A stretch of 35,263 bases of DNA from Treponema sp. (GCA_014804005.1 JAAVAP010000017.1:19445-54707), one strand, 5' to 3'; positions 1-8,961 are shown, counted from the stretch's first letter. A program made the numbers and translations. Notes: generated from the letters alone by a model not told the origin.

Positions 1-30
1 CTTCCGCCGCCTCATTCGCGCGTCGGGCAT
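1..30 (-). CDS. possible start of the gene downstream of dksA (partial)
   Basis: Ten nucleotides past the dksA-like stop codon the minus strand has an ATG at 30 and a second in-frame ATG at 15, and the frame (MPDARMRRRK) stays open to the window edge. No clear Shine-Dalgarno site precedes either ATG. It could be the next gene of a dksA transcript (a signal peptidase II gene often follows dksA-like genes in related bacteria), but ten codons cannot show that. Treat it as a placeholder. Confidence 0.25.
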   Translation of the reverse strand, partial: MPDARMRRRK

Positions 31-39
31 GCCGATTCG

Positions 40-396
40 CTAGCGTTTCTTTTTTTCGGCCTTGGTCTGGCAGTCGATGCACATGAAAGCATAAGGCAAC
101 GCTTCAAGGCGGCTTTCGGGAATCTGCTTTCCGCAAGCAAGGCAAAGTCCGTACTTGCCCTGCTGAATCCTCGTGAGCGCGTTGTTGATAAGCTGCAAGC
201 GGTTCGCGTCCTGCACTCCGAGAGAATCAATCATGTTGCGATCGACGGCATCGCTTGCCACATCGATTTCGTCGCCAGATTCCACCTTGGAAACCAATTC
301 CTTGAATTCCACATTGCGAGAAGCCAACGCCTCAAGAATCTGATTGCGCTGCCCTATCAGGCTTTCCTTCATTTTATTGATAAAAGACTGTTTCAA
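40..396 (-). CDS. dksA: DksA/TraR-family zinc-finger transcription regulator
   Basis: A 118-residue DksA/TraR-family protein. In well-studied bacteria these enter the secondary channel of RNA polymerase and, with ppGpp, adjust rRNA and amino-acid promoters. The C-terminal zinc finger is clear: Cys85-x2-Cys88-x17-Cys106-x2-Cys109 in the setting YGLCLACG...IPESRLEALPYAFMCIDC. The first 75 residues are charged and suit the coiled coil. The open frame runs upstream to 738, but that part overlaps infA on the other strand. A TTG at 396 has GGAGAG 6 nt upstream and is the preferred start; an ATG at 372 lacks such a site. It is divergent from infA. Family certain; whether it is the main DksA or a paralogue is not decided. 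Confidence 0.88.
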   Translation of the reverse strand: MKQSFINKMKESLIGQRNQILEALASRNVEFKELVSKVESGDEIDVASDAVDRNMIDSLGVQDANRLQLINNALTRIQQGKYGLCLACGKQIPESRLEALPYAFMCIDCQTKAEKKKR

Positions 397-515
397 TTTT
401 TTCTCTCCAAATCTTGACAAAAGTCGTTTTATATAAGATACTAACATATCGCCAAAAAAATCAAGTTTTTTTTGGACTTTTTTTATTTTTTTTGCGAATT
501 TGTCGCGCACAAAAT

Positions 516-521
516 AGGAGG
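516..521 (+). promoter_or_regulatory. ribosome binding site of infA
   Basis: A perfect AGGAGG lies 4 nt before a GTG codon. It fixes the infA start at GTG 526 rather than at the upstream ATG at 472, and gives exactly the canonical 72-residue IF-1. Confidence 0.85.
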
Positions 522-525
522 AATC

Positions 526-744
526 GTGGCAAAAGAAGAAGCGATCGAAGTTGAAGGTCTCGTAAAAGAAGCCCTGCCGAACACGATGTTCCGCGTAGAA
601 CTCAAAAACGGACACATCATAATGGCGCACCTTTCGGGAAAAATGCGGAAACATTACATCAGAATCGTTCCCGGCGACAGCGTGAAAGTCGCACTTTCTC
701 CCTACGATTTGGACAAAGGAAGAATTATTTTCCGCCAACGCTAG
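526..744 (+). CDS. infA: translation initiation factor IF-1
   Basis: A 72-residue protein, exactly the usual IF-1 length. IF-1 binds the A site of the 30S subunit and works with IF-2 and IF-3 in start-codon selection. The single OB-fold domain shows the hallmark stretches [25 protein letters not shown] and [10 protein letters not shown], near-identical in wording to enterobacterial IF-1. Start is GTG with a perfect AGGAGG. It is divergent from the dksA-like gene, and converges with the DnaJ-domain gene with only 6 nt between the two stop codons, so the genes must share terminator sequence or read into each other. Confidence 0.97.
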   Translation: MAKEEAIEVEGLVKEALPNTMFRVELKNGHIIMAHLSGKMRKHYIRIVPGDSVKVALSPYDLDKGRIIFRQR

Positions 745-750
745 CGCAGC

Positions 751-1344
751 CTAATTTTTTCCTTTCGCGAAAAGCGCGCGGAGTCCTTTGCCTATTCCCG
801 AAAATCCGTTCGCAATTGCGGCGATGCTCAATATCGGTCCGATTGGGAAAATAATCCACGAAAATCGAAGCGACCAAAATCCCAGCATCGCGACGAACGC
901 TTTTCCAAAAATCATTCCCAAAGCCTGACTTCGCGAAATCGGCTCGTCGTATTTGCTTTGGCTCGAATACGAATAAGTTTTTTGCCAGCCGGGATTCGCC
1001 CATTCGGAAAACGGATCGTAAGATTCGCCATTCGTTCCGTTGGCGGAGCCGCCTCGATAATATCCTCCAAATCCGCCGAAAGGATTGTAGTTGCCGTAAG
1101 TGCCGTAGCCTTGGCTTTGCGCGCCCGCGTTTCCGTTGTACATTCCTGAATCATATTGCGCGCGCTTTGAAGAATCGCTCAAAACTGAATACGCTTCGTT
1201 AATCTTTTTGAAATTCTCTTCCGCGGATTTGTCGCCAGGATTTCTGTCGGGATGATATTTGAATGCGAGATTGCGATACGCTTTCTTTATTTCGTCTTCG
1301 GTGGCGTTCTTTTGAATTCCAAGCGTCGCGTAAAAATCGTCCAT
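751..1344 (-). CDS. DnaJ-domain membrane protein
   Basis: A 197-residue J-domain protein. Residues 3-66 form the J domain with the HPD triad at 31-33 (KYHPDRNPG), the motif that stimulates the DnaK ATPase. A Gly/Tyr/Asn/Phe-rich linker follows (about 72-110). There is no zinc-finger or CTD substrate domain, so this is a type III J protein and not DnaJ itself. Residues about 137-185 are hydrophobic ([27 protein letters not shown]) and likely form one or two membrane segments, which would recruit DnaK to the membrane. No Shine-Dalgarno site precedes the ATG; a promoter whose -10 ends 6 nt upstream predicts a leaderless mRNA. The client is unknown. Confidence 0.9.
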   Translation of the reverse strand: MDDFYATLGIQKNATEDEIKKAYRNLAFKYHPDRNPGDKSAEENFKKINEAYSVLSDSSKRAQYDSGMYNGNAGAQSQGYGTYGNYNPFGGFGGYYRGGSANGTNGESYDPFSEWANPGWQKTYSYSSQSKYDEPISRSQALGMIFGKAFVAMLGFWSLRFSWIIFPIGPILSIAAIANGFSGIGKGLRALFAKGKN

Positions 1345-1379
1345 ATATTTATAATAACGAATTTGCGGCGAAAAAGCAA
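1345..1379 (-). promoter_or_regulatory. leaderless-type promoter of the DnaJ-domain gene
   Basis: On the minus strand TTGCTT (1379-1374), a 17-nt spacer, TATTAT (1356-1351) and 6 nt lead straight to the ATG at 1344. The expected transcription start coincides with the start codon and no ribosome binding site is present. Confidence 0.6.
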
Positions 1380-1395
1380 CAAGGAAAGACGAAAA

Positions 1396-1806
1396 TTATT
1401 GCCGCACAACGACCCATGTTGCGCCGCTTCCGCCCATGGTTTTGTCCGCGCGACCGAACTGCCCGAGCCGCGAATCCGCTTCGATGAAATTTCGCACAAG
1501 TGACGAAAGCACGCCGTCGCCTTCGCCCGAATGAATTCCCTTTCCGTGAATGATGAGAATTTTTCGCAAGCCGCACCGCTTCGCGTTCGCCACGAAAACG
1601 TCCAATGCCTTTCGCGCTTCTTCCTGCGTGAGGCCGTGCAAGTCAATCGTGTCTTGCGGCGGCAATTTTTTCACATACTCGCTGTCACGCATTTTTTCGC
1701 GCTCTTCGAAATTCTCGCGCTGCGAATCCTTGTCGAAAATTTTGTGAGATTCATTTCCGCAAGATTTTTCCCACTGATTCAAAATGTCGCCGAAATCTTT
1801 TTTCAT
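1396..1806 (-). CDS. Smr-domain protein
   Basis: A 136-residue protein with a C-terminal Smr domain (residues about 53-136). Seen are DLHG (55-58), HGKG (87-90) and GGSGAT (125-130), the three Smr signatures. Stand-alone Smr proteins are linked to nucleic-acid nicking or ribosome-rescue cleavage, with the DLHG and HGKG motifs acting in nuclease chemistry; there is no MutS part here, so this is not MutS2. The first 50 residues are charged and probably flexible. GAGGAT lies 8 nt before the ATG. It starts 58 nt after the last Bat-operon gene on the same strand and may be cotranscribed. Confidence 0.9.
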   Translation of the reverse strand: MKKDFGDILNQWEKSCGNESHKIFDKDSQRENFEEREKMRDSEYVKKLPPQDTIDLHGLTQEEARKALDVFVANAKRCGLRKILIIHGKGIHSGEGDGVLSSLVRNFIEADSRLGQFGRADKTMGGSGATWVVVRQ

Positions 1807-1864
1807 TTTTTCATCCTCAAATATTTTTTAAATTATTTTGCAAATTATTTTTTCAAATCGAAAT

Positions 1865-3277
1865 TCATTTTATTAAAATCAGATTTTCTTTTTTGATCCA
1901 ACCGCCGCCTTCATTATATTCAATAAAATACCAACTGTCAATTTCCTGCCGAATCAAAACGCGGCTTGCAACGACAGCGGACGCTTTCGAAACTGCGGAA
2001 TTTTCCGGCACTGGATAGATTTCACCGCCAAGGACAATTCCGTGCCGCTCGAAAATTTTTGACGAATGCGCGAACGCAAAAATCGCAAATGAAATTGCGA
2101 GCGCGGCGGACACAAAAGCGAAATTTTTCTTGCGCAATAAAAACAAAATCAAAGAACTTGCGGCAAAAAAAATCGCCGCCGAAAAAAGCAAAACAAAAAA
2201 CGGAAAACTTTCTTCATTCGGAGCGTTTTCTATTCCGAAAGATTTTTCTGCGGCGGCGCGCTCGGAACGGATTTTGTTTTGAAAAAAAGAATGCCGCTCC
2301 TGCGAACGCAATTGCGCGATTTTAAAAAGCGCGTCGCTTTCGGGCGCGGCATTTTCAAAATCCGCCTCATATTCTATGCTTTCAAAATCAAAAGCATGTT
2401 CGAAAATTTTTTCTGCGCGCGAAAAAGAATTTTCTCGGAGATTTTCTTTCGCGCTTTGTTTTTGCGAAATTATTTTTACTTCGCAATCGGGCGTTTCAAG
2501 AAAAATTTTTTCTCCCGAATATGATTCGACGGCAATTTGAATTTTCGGCAAAAAAACATTACCTTCCGAAAGCGGAGTCCATTCAAATTGCGCGACAGGA
2601 ATTCGTTTTGAAAATTTCAAATCGAGAGGAATTTCAAAACGCTGCAATTCTTTGAAAATCGCGTCCTTTGGAAGCGACCAAGAAATCTGCCCCAAAGCCG
2701 CCGCGTACTGAACATAAACCGTAAAGCGCGAAGCCGCTCCTTGCTCAAGCGAAAGATTCGGAAAAGAATTCGCGTCACTGAAAAACGCATTGCTTCGAGC
2801 GTCGCCGTCTCCAAAAACCAAAATCGCGCGCGGCAAAACAGCCTCTGGATTTTGCAAAACTTCAACATCAGGAAAGTTCACAATTTCTTTTCTGCCATTT
2901 ATAAAAAGCGAAATCGGCGGCAAAGAAAAAATCCCGCCATCTTTAAAATTCAAATTCAATTCAATTTGCGTGCCATACCCGAAAATCCACGATGAAGAGT
3001 TTTCAATCCGAGACGAAACGAAAACCACATTTTCAGGAAAATTTGGAAGAATTATTTGTACGTTGGAAGATTCAACTTGCGGAATGAACAATTTTAAAGT
3101 CGCGTCCTGATTTACGAAAATTTTTTTTTCATCCGTAACAAATAAAAAACTTTCACTAGAGACAGTTTTTGCATGGCGAAAAATTTGTGCGAAATTTTTT
3201 TGAGAAAATAAAATCAAAACAAAAACTAATAATCCAAACTTTGCGATTTTTTTTGCTCGCTTTGCAAATTCTTCCAT
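1865..3277 (-). CDS. BatD-like periplasmic/membrane protein with C-terminal SH3-like domain
   Basis: A 470-residue protein closing the Bat operon. A signal or anchor segment sits at about 12-30 (FGLLVFVLILF). A long beta-rich region follows (about 40-270) that resembles BatD-type domains, proposed to act outside the membrane. A hydrophobic pair (about 355-400) and a C-terminal domain (about 410-470, ending WYFIEYNEGGGWIKKENLIL) resemble a bacterial SH3 fold as found in BatE. The ATG overlaps the end of the preceding BatB/C gene by 52 nt; AAGGAG lies about 14 nt upstream, a long spacing, and suggests coupled translation. The BatD/BatE naming rests on layout and context, since primary sequence is poorly conserved. 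Molecular function is unknown. Confidence 0.7.
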   Translation of the reverse strand: MEEFAKRAKKIAKFGLLVFVLILFSQKNFAQIFRHAKTVSSESFLFVTDEKKIFVNQDATLKLFIPQVESSNVQIILPNFPENVVFVSSRIENSSSWIFGYGTQIELNLNFKDGGIFSLPPISLFINGRKEIVNFPDVEVLQNPEAVLPRAILVFGDGDARSNAFFSDANSFPNLSLEQGAASRFTVYVQYAAALGQISWSLPKDAIFKELQRFEIPLDLKFSKRIPVAQFEWTPLSEGNVFLPKIQIAVESYSGEKIFLETPDCEVKIISQKQSAKENLRENSFSRAEKIFEHAFDFESIEYEADFENAAPESDALFKIAQLRSQERHSFFQNKIRSERAAAEKSFGIENAPNEESFPFFVLLFSAAIFFAASSLILFLLRKKNFAFVSAALAISFAIFAFAHSSKIFERHGIVLGGEIYPVPENSAVSKASAVVASRVLIRQEIDSWYFIEYNEGGGWIKKENLILIK

Positions 3278-4872
3278 TGATTTTTTTCGTTCTCCTTAAT
3301 CATATTGAAAACAGAATCTTCCAAAAGCGAATCCGCTTCGCTTCCTTCTTGCGCTCCCGCAAAATCTTGCTCGGCTTCTTGGGCGCGGCTCGAATTGCGT
3401 TTTTGCGAAAGTTCCAAATTTATTTTCGCGTTCAAATTCCTTGCATCAACAAGCAAAGCATTTTTGAAAAGCTCCTCCGCTTTCTCATGCTCGCCGTTTC
3501 GATGCGCGATGATTCCCGCGTTGTAAAAAGCCGCAAAACGAATTTGCTCGGGCGCGTCGGACGAAATCGCGCTGATTTTTTCGAGCGCGGCGACGTTTTC
3601 ATTTTGCGCAAGATACGTCGCAGAAATTCCGTAAAGCGCGTATTGCGAAATCAAATCGTCGCCATTTTTTTGCGCGTCCGAAAGGCTTTGCGAAAATTTC
3701 GCGACGGCTTCATCATAATCTTTTTGATGCCACGCCCAAGTCGCCTCAAGAATTTTTTTCGACTCGTCGAATTTCGCGGAACACGAAAAGAATGGAAAAA
3801 CCAAAATTGAAATGGCGAGTGCTTCTTTAAATGAAGTCAAATTGAATTCGCTCACAAAAAAACTTGCGCAAAAGAAAATTATCGCAATCAAAATGAAAAC
3901 TCCGTGGCGTGAATGCGGGCGCGTTTCATAGGCGAGCGAAAAATTTTCTTGCGACTCATCGAAATTATTTTTTGCAAAAAAATCGTTCGCAGAAGAAAGA
4001 AGCGCTGCGGCGGAGCTGGGCTTTGAAGCGTCTACAAATTTCGCGGACGCGCCTTTGAAAAAAGAAAAGCCTTGTTCGCCGAAATTTTTCTTGTTGGCTT
4101 CGTCAACGATTTTCTGGATTTTTTCAGAACGCATCGCAGTTTTTACATAAGTTTCGCCGTCGCCAGAAAGTATTTCACTTTCGCGCTCGCTTCCGAATCC
4201 GATTATCACGACGCTCACGCCATGGCGCAAAGAAGAATTCAGCGCGGCCGCAAGCGAAGACGCAGTTTCTTCGCAGTCGGTAAAAAGCCAAATCACAGGC
4301 TTTTTTGAAATGTTGCTCGGAAAAGATTTTAGCGCGGCGTTCACGCCTTCGCCCAAATCGCTTCCCGCCGAAGAAATCATTGCAGGCGAAAGCGTTTCAA
4401 TCAAATTGAAAACGGCATTCAAATCTTCCGTCAAAGGAATCGCAATCACTCCGCTTCCTTTTGCCAAAACCGCGCTCACAGCCGAGCCTTCGAGACGCTC
4501 CAAAAGTTTTCGCGCATATAACTGCGACGCTTCGAGGCGGGAAACATTTCCCGGCATGTCGCGAGCGGTCATGCTGTACGAAATGTCGAACACGAATGAA
4601 ATCGCGCTTCCATTTTTTTGAACGGGCGTTGAAATTGTTCCCCAAGAAATTCCTGAGTACGCCAAGACGAGAGCGCACCATGCGACGCACCTTAAAATAA
4701 TTCTTGTGACAACGCGGATTTTTATTTTCCGAAAATCAAGCAAAGAATTTTTATCGTAGGAATTTGAAAGCGCAGAAAATGTCTTTTTGTAAACGACGGC
4801 GAAGTAAATCAAAACTGGTATTAATACCAGAATCGCGTACAATGCCCACGGACGCTCAATTGCAAAATTCAT
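3226..4872 (-). CDS. BatB/BatC-type protein: vWA domain plus TPR region
   Basis: A 548-residue membrane protein. Two membrane segments (about 9-27 and 56-76) precede a von Willebrand A domain with the MIDAS motif DISYS (96-100), where the aspartate and serines coordinate a divalent metal. A third hydrophobic stretch follows, then a helical region with TPR-like repeats (for example AAFYNAGIIAHRNGEHEKAEELFKNAL) as in BatC, and an acidic tail. It thus looks like BatB and BatC fused. The frame opens at 4947 inside BatA, but the ATG at 4872 has GGAG 5 nt upstream and lies just 20 nt after the BatA stop, so it is the start used here. The phenotype of Bat proteins (oxygen tolerance was first proposed) is disputed. 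Confidence 0.8.
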   Translation of the reverse strand: MNFAIERPWALYAILVLIPVLIYFAVVYKKTFSALSNSYDKNSLLDFRKIKIRVVTRIILRCVAWCALVLAYSGISWGTISTPVQKNGSAISFVFDISYSMTARDMPGNVSRLEASQLYARKLLERLEGSAVSAVLAKGSGVIAIPLTEDLNAVFNLIETLSPAMISSAGSDLGEGVNAALKSFPSNISKKPVIWLFTDCEETASSLAAALNSSLRHGVSVVIIGFGSERESEILSGDGETYVKTAMRSEKIQKIVDEANKKNFGEQGFSFFKGASAKFVDASKPSSAAALLSSANDFFAKNNFDESQENFSLAYETRPHSRHGVFILIAIIFFCASFFVSEFNLTSFKEALAISILVFPFFSCSAKFDESKKILEATWAWHQKDYDEAVAKFSQSLSDAQKNGDDLISQYALYGISATYLAQNENVAALEKISAISSDAPEQIRFAAFYNAGIIAHRNGEHEKAEELFKNALLVDARNLNAKINLELSQKRNSSRAQEAEQDFAGAQEGSEADSLLEDSVFNMIKENEKNQWKNLQSEQKKSQSLDY

Positions 4873-4892
4873 ACAAACTCCAACAAACCTTT

Positions 4893-5897
4893 TTAGTATA
4901 ATTCCTTCAATAAAAATCGACGCACAAACCATGCTGCGGCAAAACAAAGAATCGCGCCGAGCAAAAATTTGTCGTAATAAAAAGTGTCGATGCTTCGGAT
5001 GTAATAACTTTGCGCGACTTCCTGCCGCTTGGCGATCGAAGAAAGCGCGGACGACAACGCCGCCACGGATTCCACGCCATAATATCGTCCGCCCAAATCC
5101 GCCGCCAATTTTTCGAGCGGCGCGCTGTCGAACGAAGAATCAAGATATCCTGAATAAGATTTTCCGCTTCGCGGATCTTGGTAGTCGAGCGGAACAGAAC
5201 CGCGCGTGCCGATTCCCACCGCGTAAAGAGAGATTCCATTTTTTGCGGCAAGCCGCGACGCAGTGTCGGGATGAATCTCGCCGGCATTGTTTTCGCCGTC
5301 GGTCAAAAGCACGATGCATTTTCGAAGTGCCAATGATTTTTTCAAATGAAAAACAGCAAGCGAAATTCCCATGCCAATCGCAGTGCCGTCGCCCATTTCG
5401 CCAAGCGAAACCGAAGCGATTCGATTTTTGAAATATTCATAATCAACCGTGCTTGGCACAACAAGCGCGGCCTCGCTTCCCATTGAAACAAGTCCGTAAG
5501 ACGCGCCCGAATTGCTTTGCGCCAAAATTTCAATCGCGTTTTTTGCCGCCTCAATCCGCCTCATTCCATTGATGTCGCGAGCCGCCATCGAAGGGCTTGT
5601 GTCAAGCACAAAAAGAATGTCCGCGCCGCGAGTCGTGTAGACACGCTCTTCGCGATGCAAGGTCGGCTCTGCCAAAGCCAGCACGCAAAGCACGAATGCG
5701 CAAAAAATCAATGTGCTTGAAGCCGCCGAAACAAAACGAAAAAACTTATTGTTCCAAGAAAATTCAAATCCATTCCAATCGGCGAAAGTGAGCGGAAAAT
5801 TTATGTGCGAAAAAAGTGCCATTTTCTTGAGCGCGTAAAAAAAAGGCAGAACGAGCAAAAACAAAAACGCGGCAGGATTCATAAAACTAAAACTCAT
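4893..5897 (-). CDS. batA: BatA-type von Willebrand A membrane protein
   Basis: A 334-residue BatA-type protein. Two N-terminal membrane segments (about 9-25 and 60-77) lead into a vWA domain with a full MIDAS: DTSPS at 99-103, Thr172 in GDGTAIGMG, and TDGEN at 199-203. A last membrane helix lies near the C terminus (FLLGAILCFAAAWFV). Such proteins expose a metal-dependent protein-binding domain and are thought to be acted on by the partner MoxR ATPase, much as vWA proteins partner other AAA+ MoxR enzymes. GGAG precedes the ATG. It lies in the canonical order moxR-DUF58-x-batA-batB. Confidence 0.85.
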   Translation of the reverse strand: MSFSFMNPAAFLFLLVLPFFYALKKMALFSHINFPLTFADWNGFEFSWNNKFFRFVSAASSTLIFCAFVLCVLALAEPTLHREERVYTTRGADILFVLDTSPSMAARDINGMRRIEAAKNAIEILAQSNSGASYGLVSMGSEAALVVPSTVDYEYFKNRIASVSLGEMGDGTAIGMGISLAVFHLKKSLALRKCIVLLTDGENNAGEIHPDTASRLAAKNGISLYAVGIGTRGSVPLDYQDPRSGKSYSGYLDSSFDSAPLEKLAADLGGRYYGVESVAALSSALSSIAKRQEVAQSYYIRSIDTFYYDKFLLGAILCFAAAWFVRRFLLKELY

Positions 5898-5913
5898 TTT
5901 TTCTCCAAGCTTT

Positions 5914-6930
5914 TTACTCTGGCATATCGCTTTCGAAAATTTTCACGGCTTTCGCAAATGTCGCCGTCAAAGATTTTCTTTCGCCTTGGGCAAGATTCGC
6001 CTCGTGCTCAGTTTTCGGCTCGAGGCTCTCGTCAATCGAACCGTGCGCATAACGAATGTAGTCAGTTCGAATGAATGCCGAAGTCAAATCGTCGAGGACG
6101 GGAAAAACGAAATCAGGAATCTCGCCGAGAAAAATTTTTTGAAACGCAATTGGCATTCCACGCGCAGATTCGGATGCAAACGGAAAATCAAATCTACACG
6201 AAAGATACGCGCGAACAATGTTTTGCAATCTCGCGCAAAATTCGATGTCGGACGAATTTCCATTGCGCAAATTTTTTTTCAATTTCCGCAAAGTTATGAT
6301 TGAATTGCGGCGACGCATCCTACGGACTTTTATCTGTGAAAACCATCGCCTCAAATCATGGAATTTAACAAGCGCGTGAAAAATAGCCGCGAGAAAAATT
6401 ACTGTCACAACGACGAGCACGAAAACAACGTAACTTGTTCCGGGTATCACCAACGGCGGAAGCGGTCCTTGAATTTCCACGCGACCAGTTTTCTCCACGA
6501 CAGATTTTATTTCAATCGGCAAGAGCGAAATATTAAAAGAATAATTTTCGTCCATATCAGCATCGTCAAGTTCCAAAACCGAAAACAAATTGAACGAAGG
6601 AAAAGAAATCGTGCCAGTGCGCCACGGAATGAATTTCAAGGCGAACGTAAAATCATCGTCGCGCCGAAAAAAACGCGCATTTTTTGTAATCAGTGAATCC
6701 GAAATATTTTCAAACGGAATTTTCTCGACATCGATTTCTTTTTCAAAATTTTCTTCAAAAGGAAAATCCAAATCCAATTTAAAACTGTAGCGGATTTCCG
6801 CGACATCGCCAACATAAACTTCAAGCGGAACGAGCGTCTGCGAAATCTCCGATGCGTTTTGCGAAAAAACAAAATTCGGGAAAAAGAAAATTTCTATTAA
6901 AAAAAACATAACAAAAAATTTTCTTCGCAT
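5914..6930 (-). CDS. BatD-like single-pass membrane protein of the Bat operon
   Basis: A 338-residue protein between DUF58 and BatA. It has a signal peptide (FFVMFFLIEIFFFPNFVFS, about 5-23), an extracytoplasmic beta-type region (about 30-190), one transmembrane helix (about 205-228, YVVFVLVVVTVIFLAAIF) and a basic cytoplasmic domain of about 110 residues. This order matches the unnamed or DUF4381-like protein commonly found at this place in Bat operons. The ATG at 6930 overlaps the DUF58 stop as TGATG, a translational-coupling arrangement; the frame extends upstream to 7071, but that stretch overlaps DUF58 entirely. Function unknown; possibly an assembly partner of the vWA proteins. Confidence 0.72.
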   Translation of the reverse strand: MRRKFFVMFFLIEIFFFPNFVFSQNASEISQTLVPLEVYVGDVAEIRYSFKLDLDFPFEENFEKEIDVEKIPFENISDSLITKNARFFRRDDDFTFALKFIPWRTGTISFPSFNLFSVLELDDADMDENYSFNISLLPIEIKSVVEKTGRVEIQGPLPPLVIPGTSYVVFVLVVVTVIFLAAIFHALVKFHDLRRWFSQIKVRRMRRRNSIITLRKLKKNLRNGNSSDIEFCARLQNIVRAYLSCRFDFPFASESARGMPIAFQKIFLGEIPDFVFPVLDDLTSAFIRTDYIRYAHGSIDESLEPKTEHEANLAQGERKSLTATFAKAVKIFESDMPE

Positions 6931-7820
6931 CACGCTTCCTTTTTCCTTGAAAAAAATTCCGAAAGAATCGCAAGCGGATCGTCTGCCGTGGAAACGGAAA
7001 GAGGAACACCGCCGCGACGAGTTACCAAAGCACGCCAGCGTTTTTCGCGCATCGCAGAATCTTCGCGCCAACTGTTTTGAAAAATTTTCGAAAAAGTCGG
7101 AAAGAGTTTTTTCGCGCCACTTTCGGCATCCCTGAAAAAAATCGTTCCCATTTCAGGCAAAGCCGAATCAAGCGCGTCGGAAATTTTCAGCGCGACCACA
7201 TCGTGCTTTGAAGCCAAAATCGCAAACGGATTTTCCCAGCCGCCCACGCGAAAATCCGAAATGACAAAAACAAGCGAACGCTTTTTCAAAATCTTGCACG
7301 CGCCTTGCAAAGCGTTTTCCAAAACCGAGCCGCGCGATTTTTTTGGGAACGTGTCCAAATGCGAAAGCAAAAGCATCGTGTGTTCCTGCCCAGTTTTTGG
7401 CGCGATTACAAATTCCACTTCACTGGAAAACAAAACCGCGCCGACAGGATTCGAATTGTGCTCTGCGCTCAAAGCCAAAAGAGCTGCGATTTCGGAAGCG
7501 GCTTCAAGCCGAGTCCGCGCCGAAGAAAATGCCTGCATCGAAAGCGAACGGTCAACAATCAAAAGAATTTGAAGTTCGCGCTCTTCGTCGAAAATTTTTA
7601 CGAAAGGTTTCGCGTTCCGAGCCGTAACGTTCCAATCAATCGCGCGAACGTCGTCGCCGTGCAAATATTCGCGCACGCCTGAAAATTCAACGCCACGTCC
7701 TCGGCACAAAGAACTGAACGCGCCGCTTTGCATCGCGCTTGCAAGAGAGGCAGTGGCAATTCTCAAATACGACGCGCGCTTTACAAGCGTGGCCTTGTCG
7801 GAAATCAAATTCTGTTCCAC
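6930..7820 (-). CDS. DUF58 (vWA-like) protein of the MoxR-Bat operon
   Basis: A 296-residue DUF58 protein. The family signature runs from about 41 to 69, including GRGVEFSGVREYLHGDD and IDWN..ARN, followed by a vWA-like strand with DRSLSM at 90-95. No membrane segment is seen, so it is probably cytosolic. DUF58 genes are almost always next to moxR, and are thought to link the ATPase to the membrane-bound vWA proteins. The start is a GTG; the ribosome binding site is weak (CTGGAT). It lies 82 nt downstream of moxR on the same strand and shares one base with the next gene. Confidence 0.88.
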   Translation of the reverse strand: MEQNLISDKATLVKRASYLRIATASLASAMQSGAFSSLCRGRGVEFSGVREYLHGDDVRAIDWNVTARNAKPFVKIFDEERELQILLIVDRSLSMQAFSSARTRLEAASEIAALLALSAEHNSNPVGAVLFSSEVEFVIAPKTGQEHTMLLLSHLDTFPKKSRGSVLENALQGACKILKKRSLVFVISDFRVGGWENPFAILASKHDVVALKISDALDSALPEMGTIFFRDAESGAKKLFPTFSKIFQNSWREDSAMREKRWRALVTRRGGVPLSVSTADDPLAILSEFFSRKKEA

Positions 7821-7902
7821 AAAAAATCCAGTTTTTATAATTTTCTAAATCTTCGAAAATCGAACCTTGAATAGATTCTCGAAGTTCACCCCTGCGCAAT
7901 CC

Positions 7903-8922
7903 TTACGGAAGAGGCGTTAGTTCCAAGATTTTTTTGATGATGTCGTCCGCGTACACGCCTTCTGCGGCAGCCTCGTATGAAAGCACGAGCCGATGCCGCA
8001 AAACTTCGCACGCCACATTCTTCACGTCGTCGGGCAAAACGAACGAACGCCCTTCAAACAACGCGCGCACTTTCGCACATTGCAAGAGCGCGATTCCAGC
8101 GCGAGGAGACGCGCCAAAATTTATGTAACGCCCAATTTCGCTTTTTCCTTGAAAAGATTTTTGTCCCACACCATGCAAGCCTTGCGTATCCGTGCTCGGC
8201 CTTGTCACGTTCACAATCGAAACAATATATTCGATTATTTTTTCATCGCAAACGATCCTCTCCAAAACAGCACGGCATTTTTTCAAAAGCGACTCACTGA
8301 AAACTTGTTGGACGGGAACGGAATGCGCGTTACCGCAAGTTTTTACGATTTCCACTTCTTCTTTCGTGCTCGGATAAGGAACTACGATTTTCATCAAAAA
8401 CCTGTCAAGCTCGGCTTCGGGCAAATTGTACGTGCCTTCCTGCTCGATGGGATTTTGTGTCGCGAGCACTAAAAAAGGCTCGGGCAATTTATAGGTGTCC
8501 TCGCCAATCGTAACCTGCTTTTCCGCCATCGCCTCGAGCAACGCGCTCTGGACTTTCGCGCCCGCGCGGTTTATTTCGTCGGCAAAAACTATGTTCGTAA
8601 AAACAGGTCCTTTCCTCACGGAAAATTTTCCTGAATGCTGCTCATAAATCAAAGTGCCAGTCAAGTCGGCGGGAAGCAAATCCGGCGTAAATTGAATGCG
8701 CTTGAATTCAAGCCCAGAGACTTCCGCGAACGTTCGCACCGCCAAAGTTTTTGCAAGTCCGGGAACACCTTCCAAAAGCACATGCCCGCCCGCTACAATG
8801 GCGCAAAGGATTCCTTCAATCACGTTCGCTTGCCCCACCACGCGCTTTGCCACTTCCGCGCGGCATTTTTCCGCCGCTTCCCTGCATTCGGCAAGATCGT
8901 TTTCGTTTATTTCCTTTTCCAT
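7903..8922 (-). CDS. moxR: MoxR-family AAA+ ATPase
   Basis: A 339-residue MoxR AAA+ ATPase. Seen are Walker A EGVPGLAKT (51-59), Walker B VFADEINRA (112-120) with the MoxR-typical DEIN, and the sensor stretch LATQNPIEQEGTYNLPEAELDRF. MoxR ATPases act as chaperones that remodel or insert cofactors into vWA-domain partners. This is the first gene of the operon that continues through DUF58 and the Bat proteins. A TATAAT lies upstream on the minus strand (8967-8962), and the leader has only a weak purine stretch (GGGGCG) before the ATG. Confidence 0.95.
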   Translation of the reverse strand: MEKEINENDLAECREAAEKCRAEVAKRVVGQANVIEGILCAIVAGGHVLLEGVPGLAKTLAVRTFAEVSGLEFKRIQFTPDLLPADLTGTLIYEQHSGKFSVRKGPVFTNIVFADEINRAGAKVQSALLEAMAEKQVTIGEDTYKLPEPFLVLATQNPIEQEGTYNLPEAELDRFLMKIVVPYPSTKEEVEIVKTCGNAHSVPVQQVFSESLLKKCRAVLERIVCDEKIIEYIVSIVNVTRPSTDTQGLHGVGQKSFQGKSEIGRYINFGASPRAGIALLQCAKVRALFEGRSFVLPDDVKNVACEVLRHRLVLSYEAAAEGVYADDIIKKILELTPLP

Positions 8923-8961
8923 TTTTGCGCCCCGAATTTATTTCAATGTTTTTCGAATACC

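Noticed and set aside
397..738. N-terminal extension of the dksA-like frame
   Set aside because: It lies antisense to infA and would double the usual size; a TTG with a good ribosome binding site at 396 fits the family length.
3169..3810. Plus-strand frame of 213 codons across the BatB/C gene
   Set aside because: Basic, Phe/Arg-rich shadow of a well-supported gene on the other strand.
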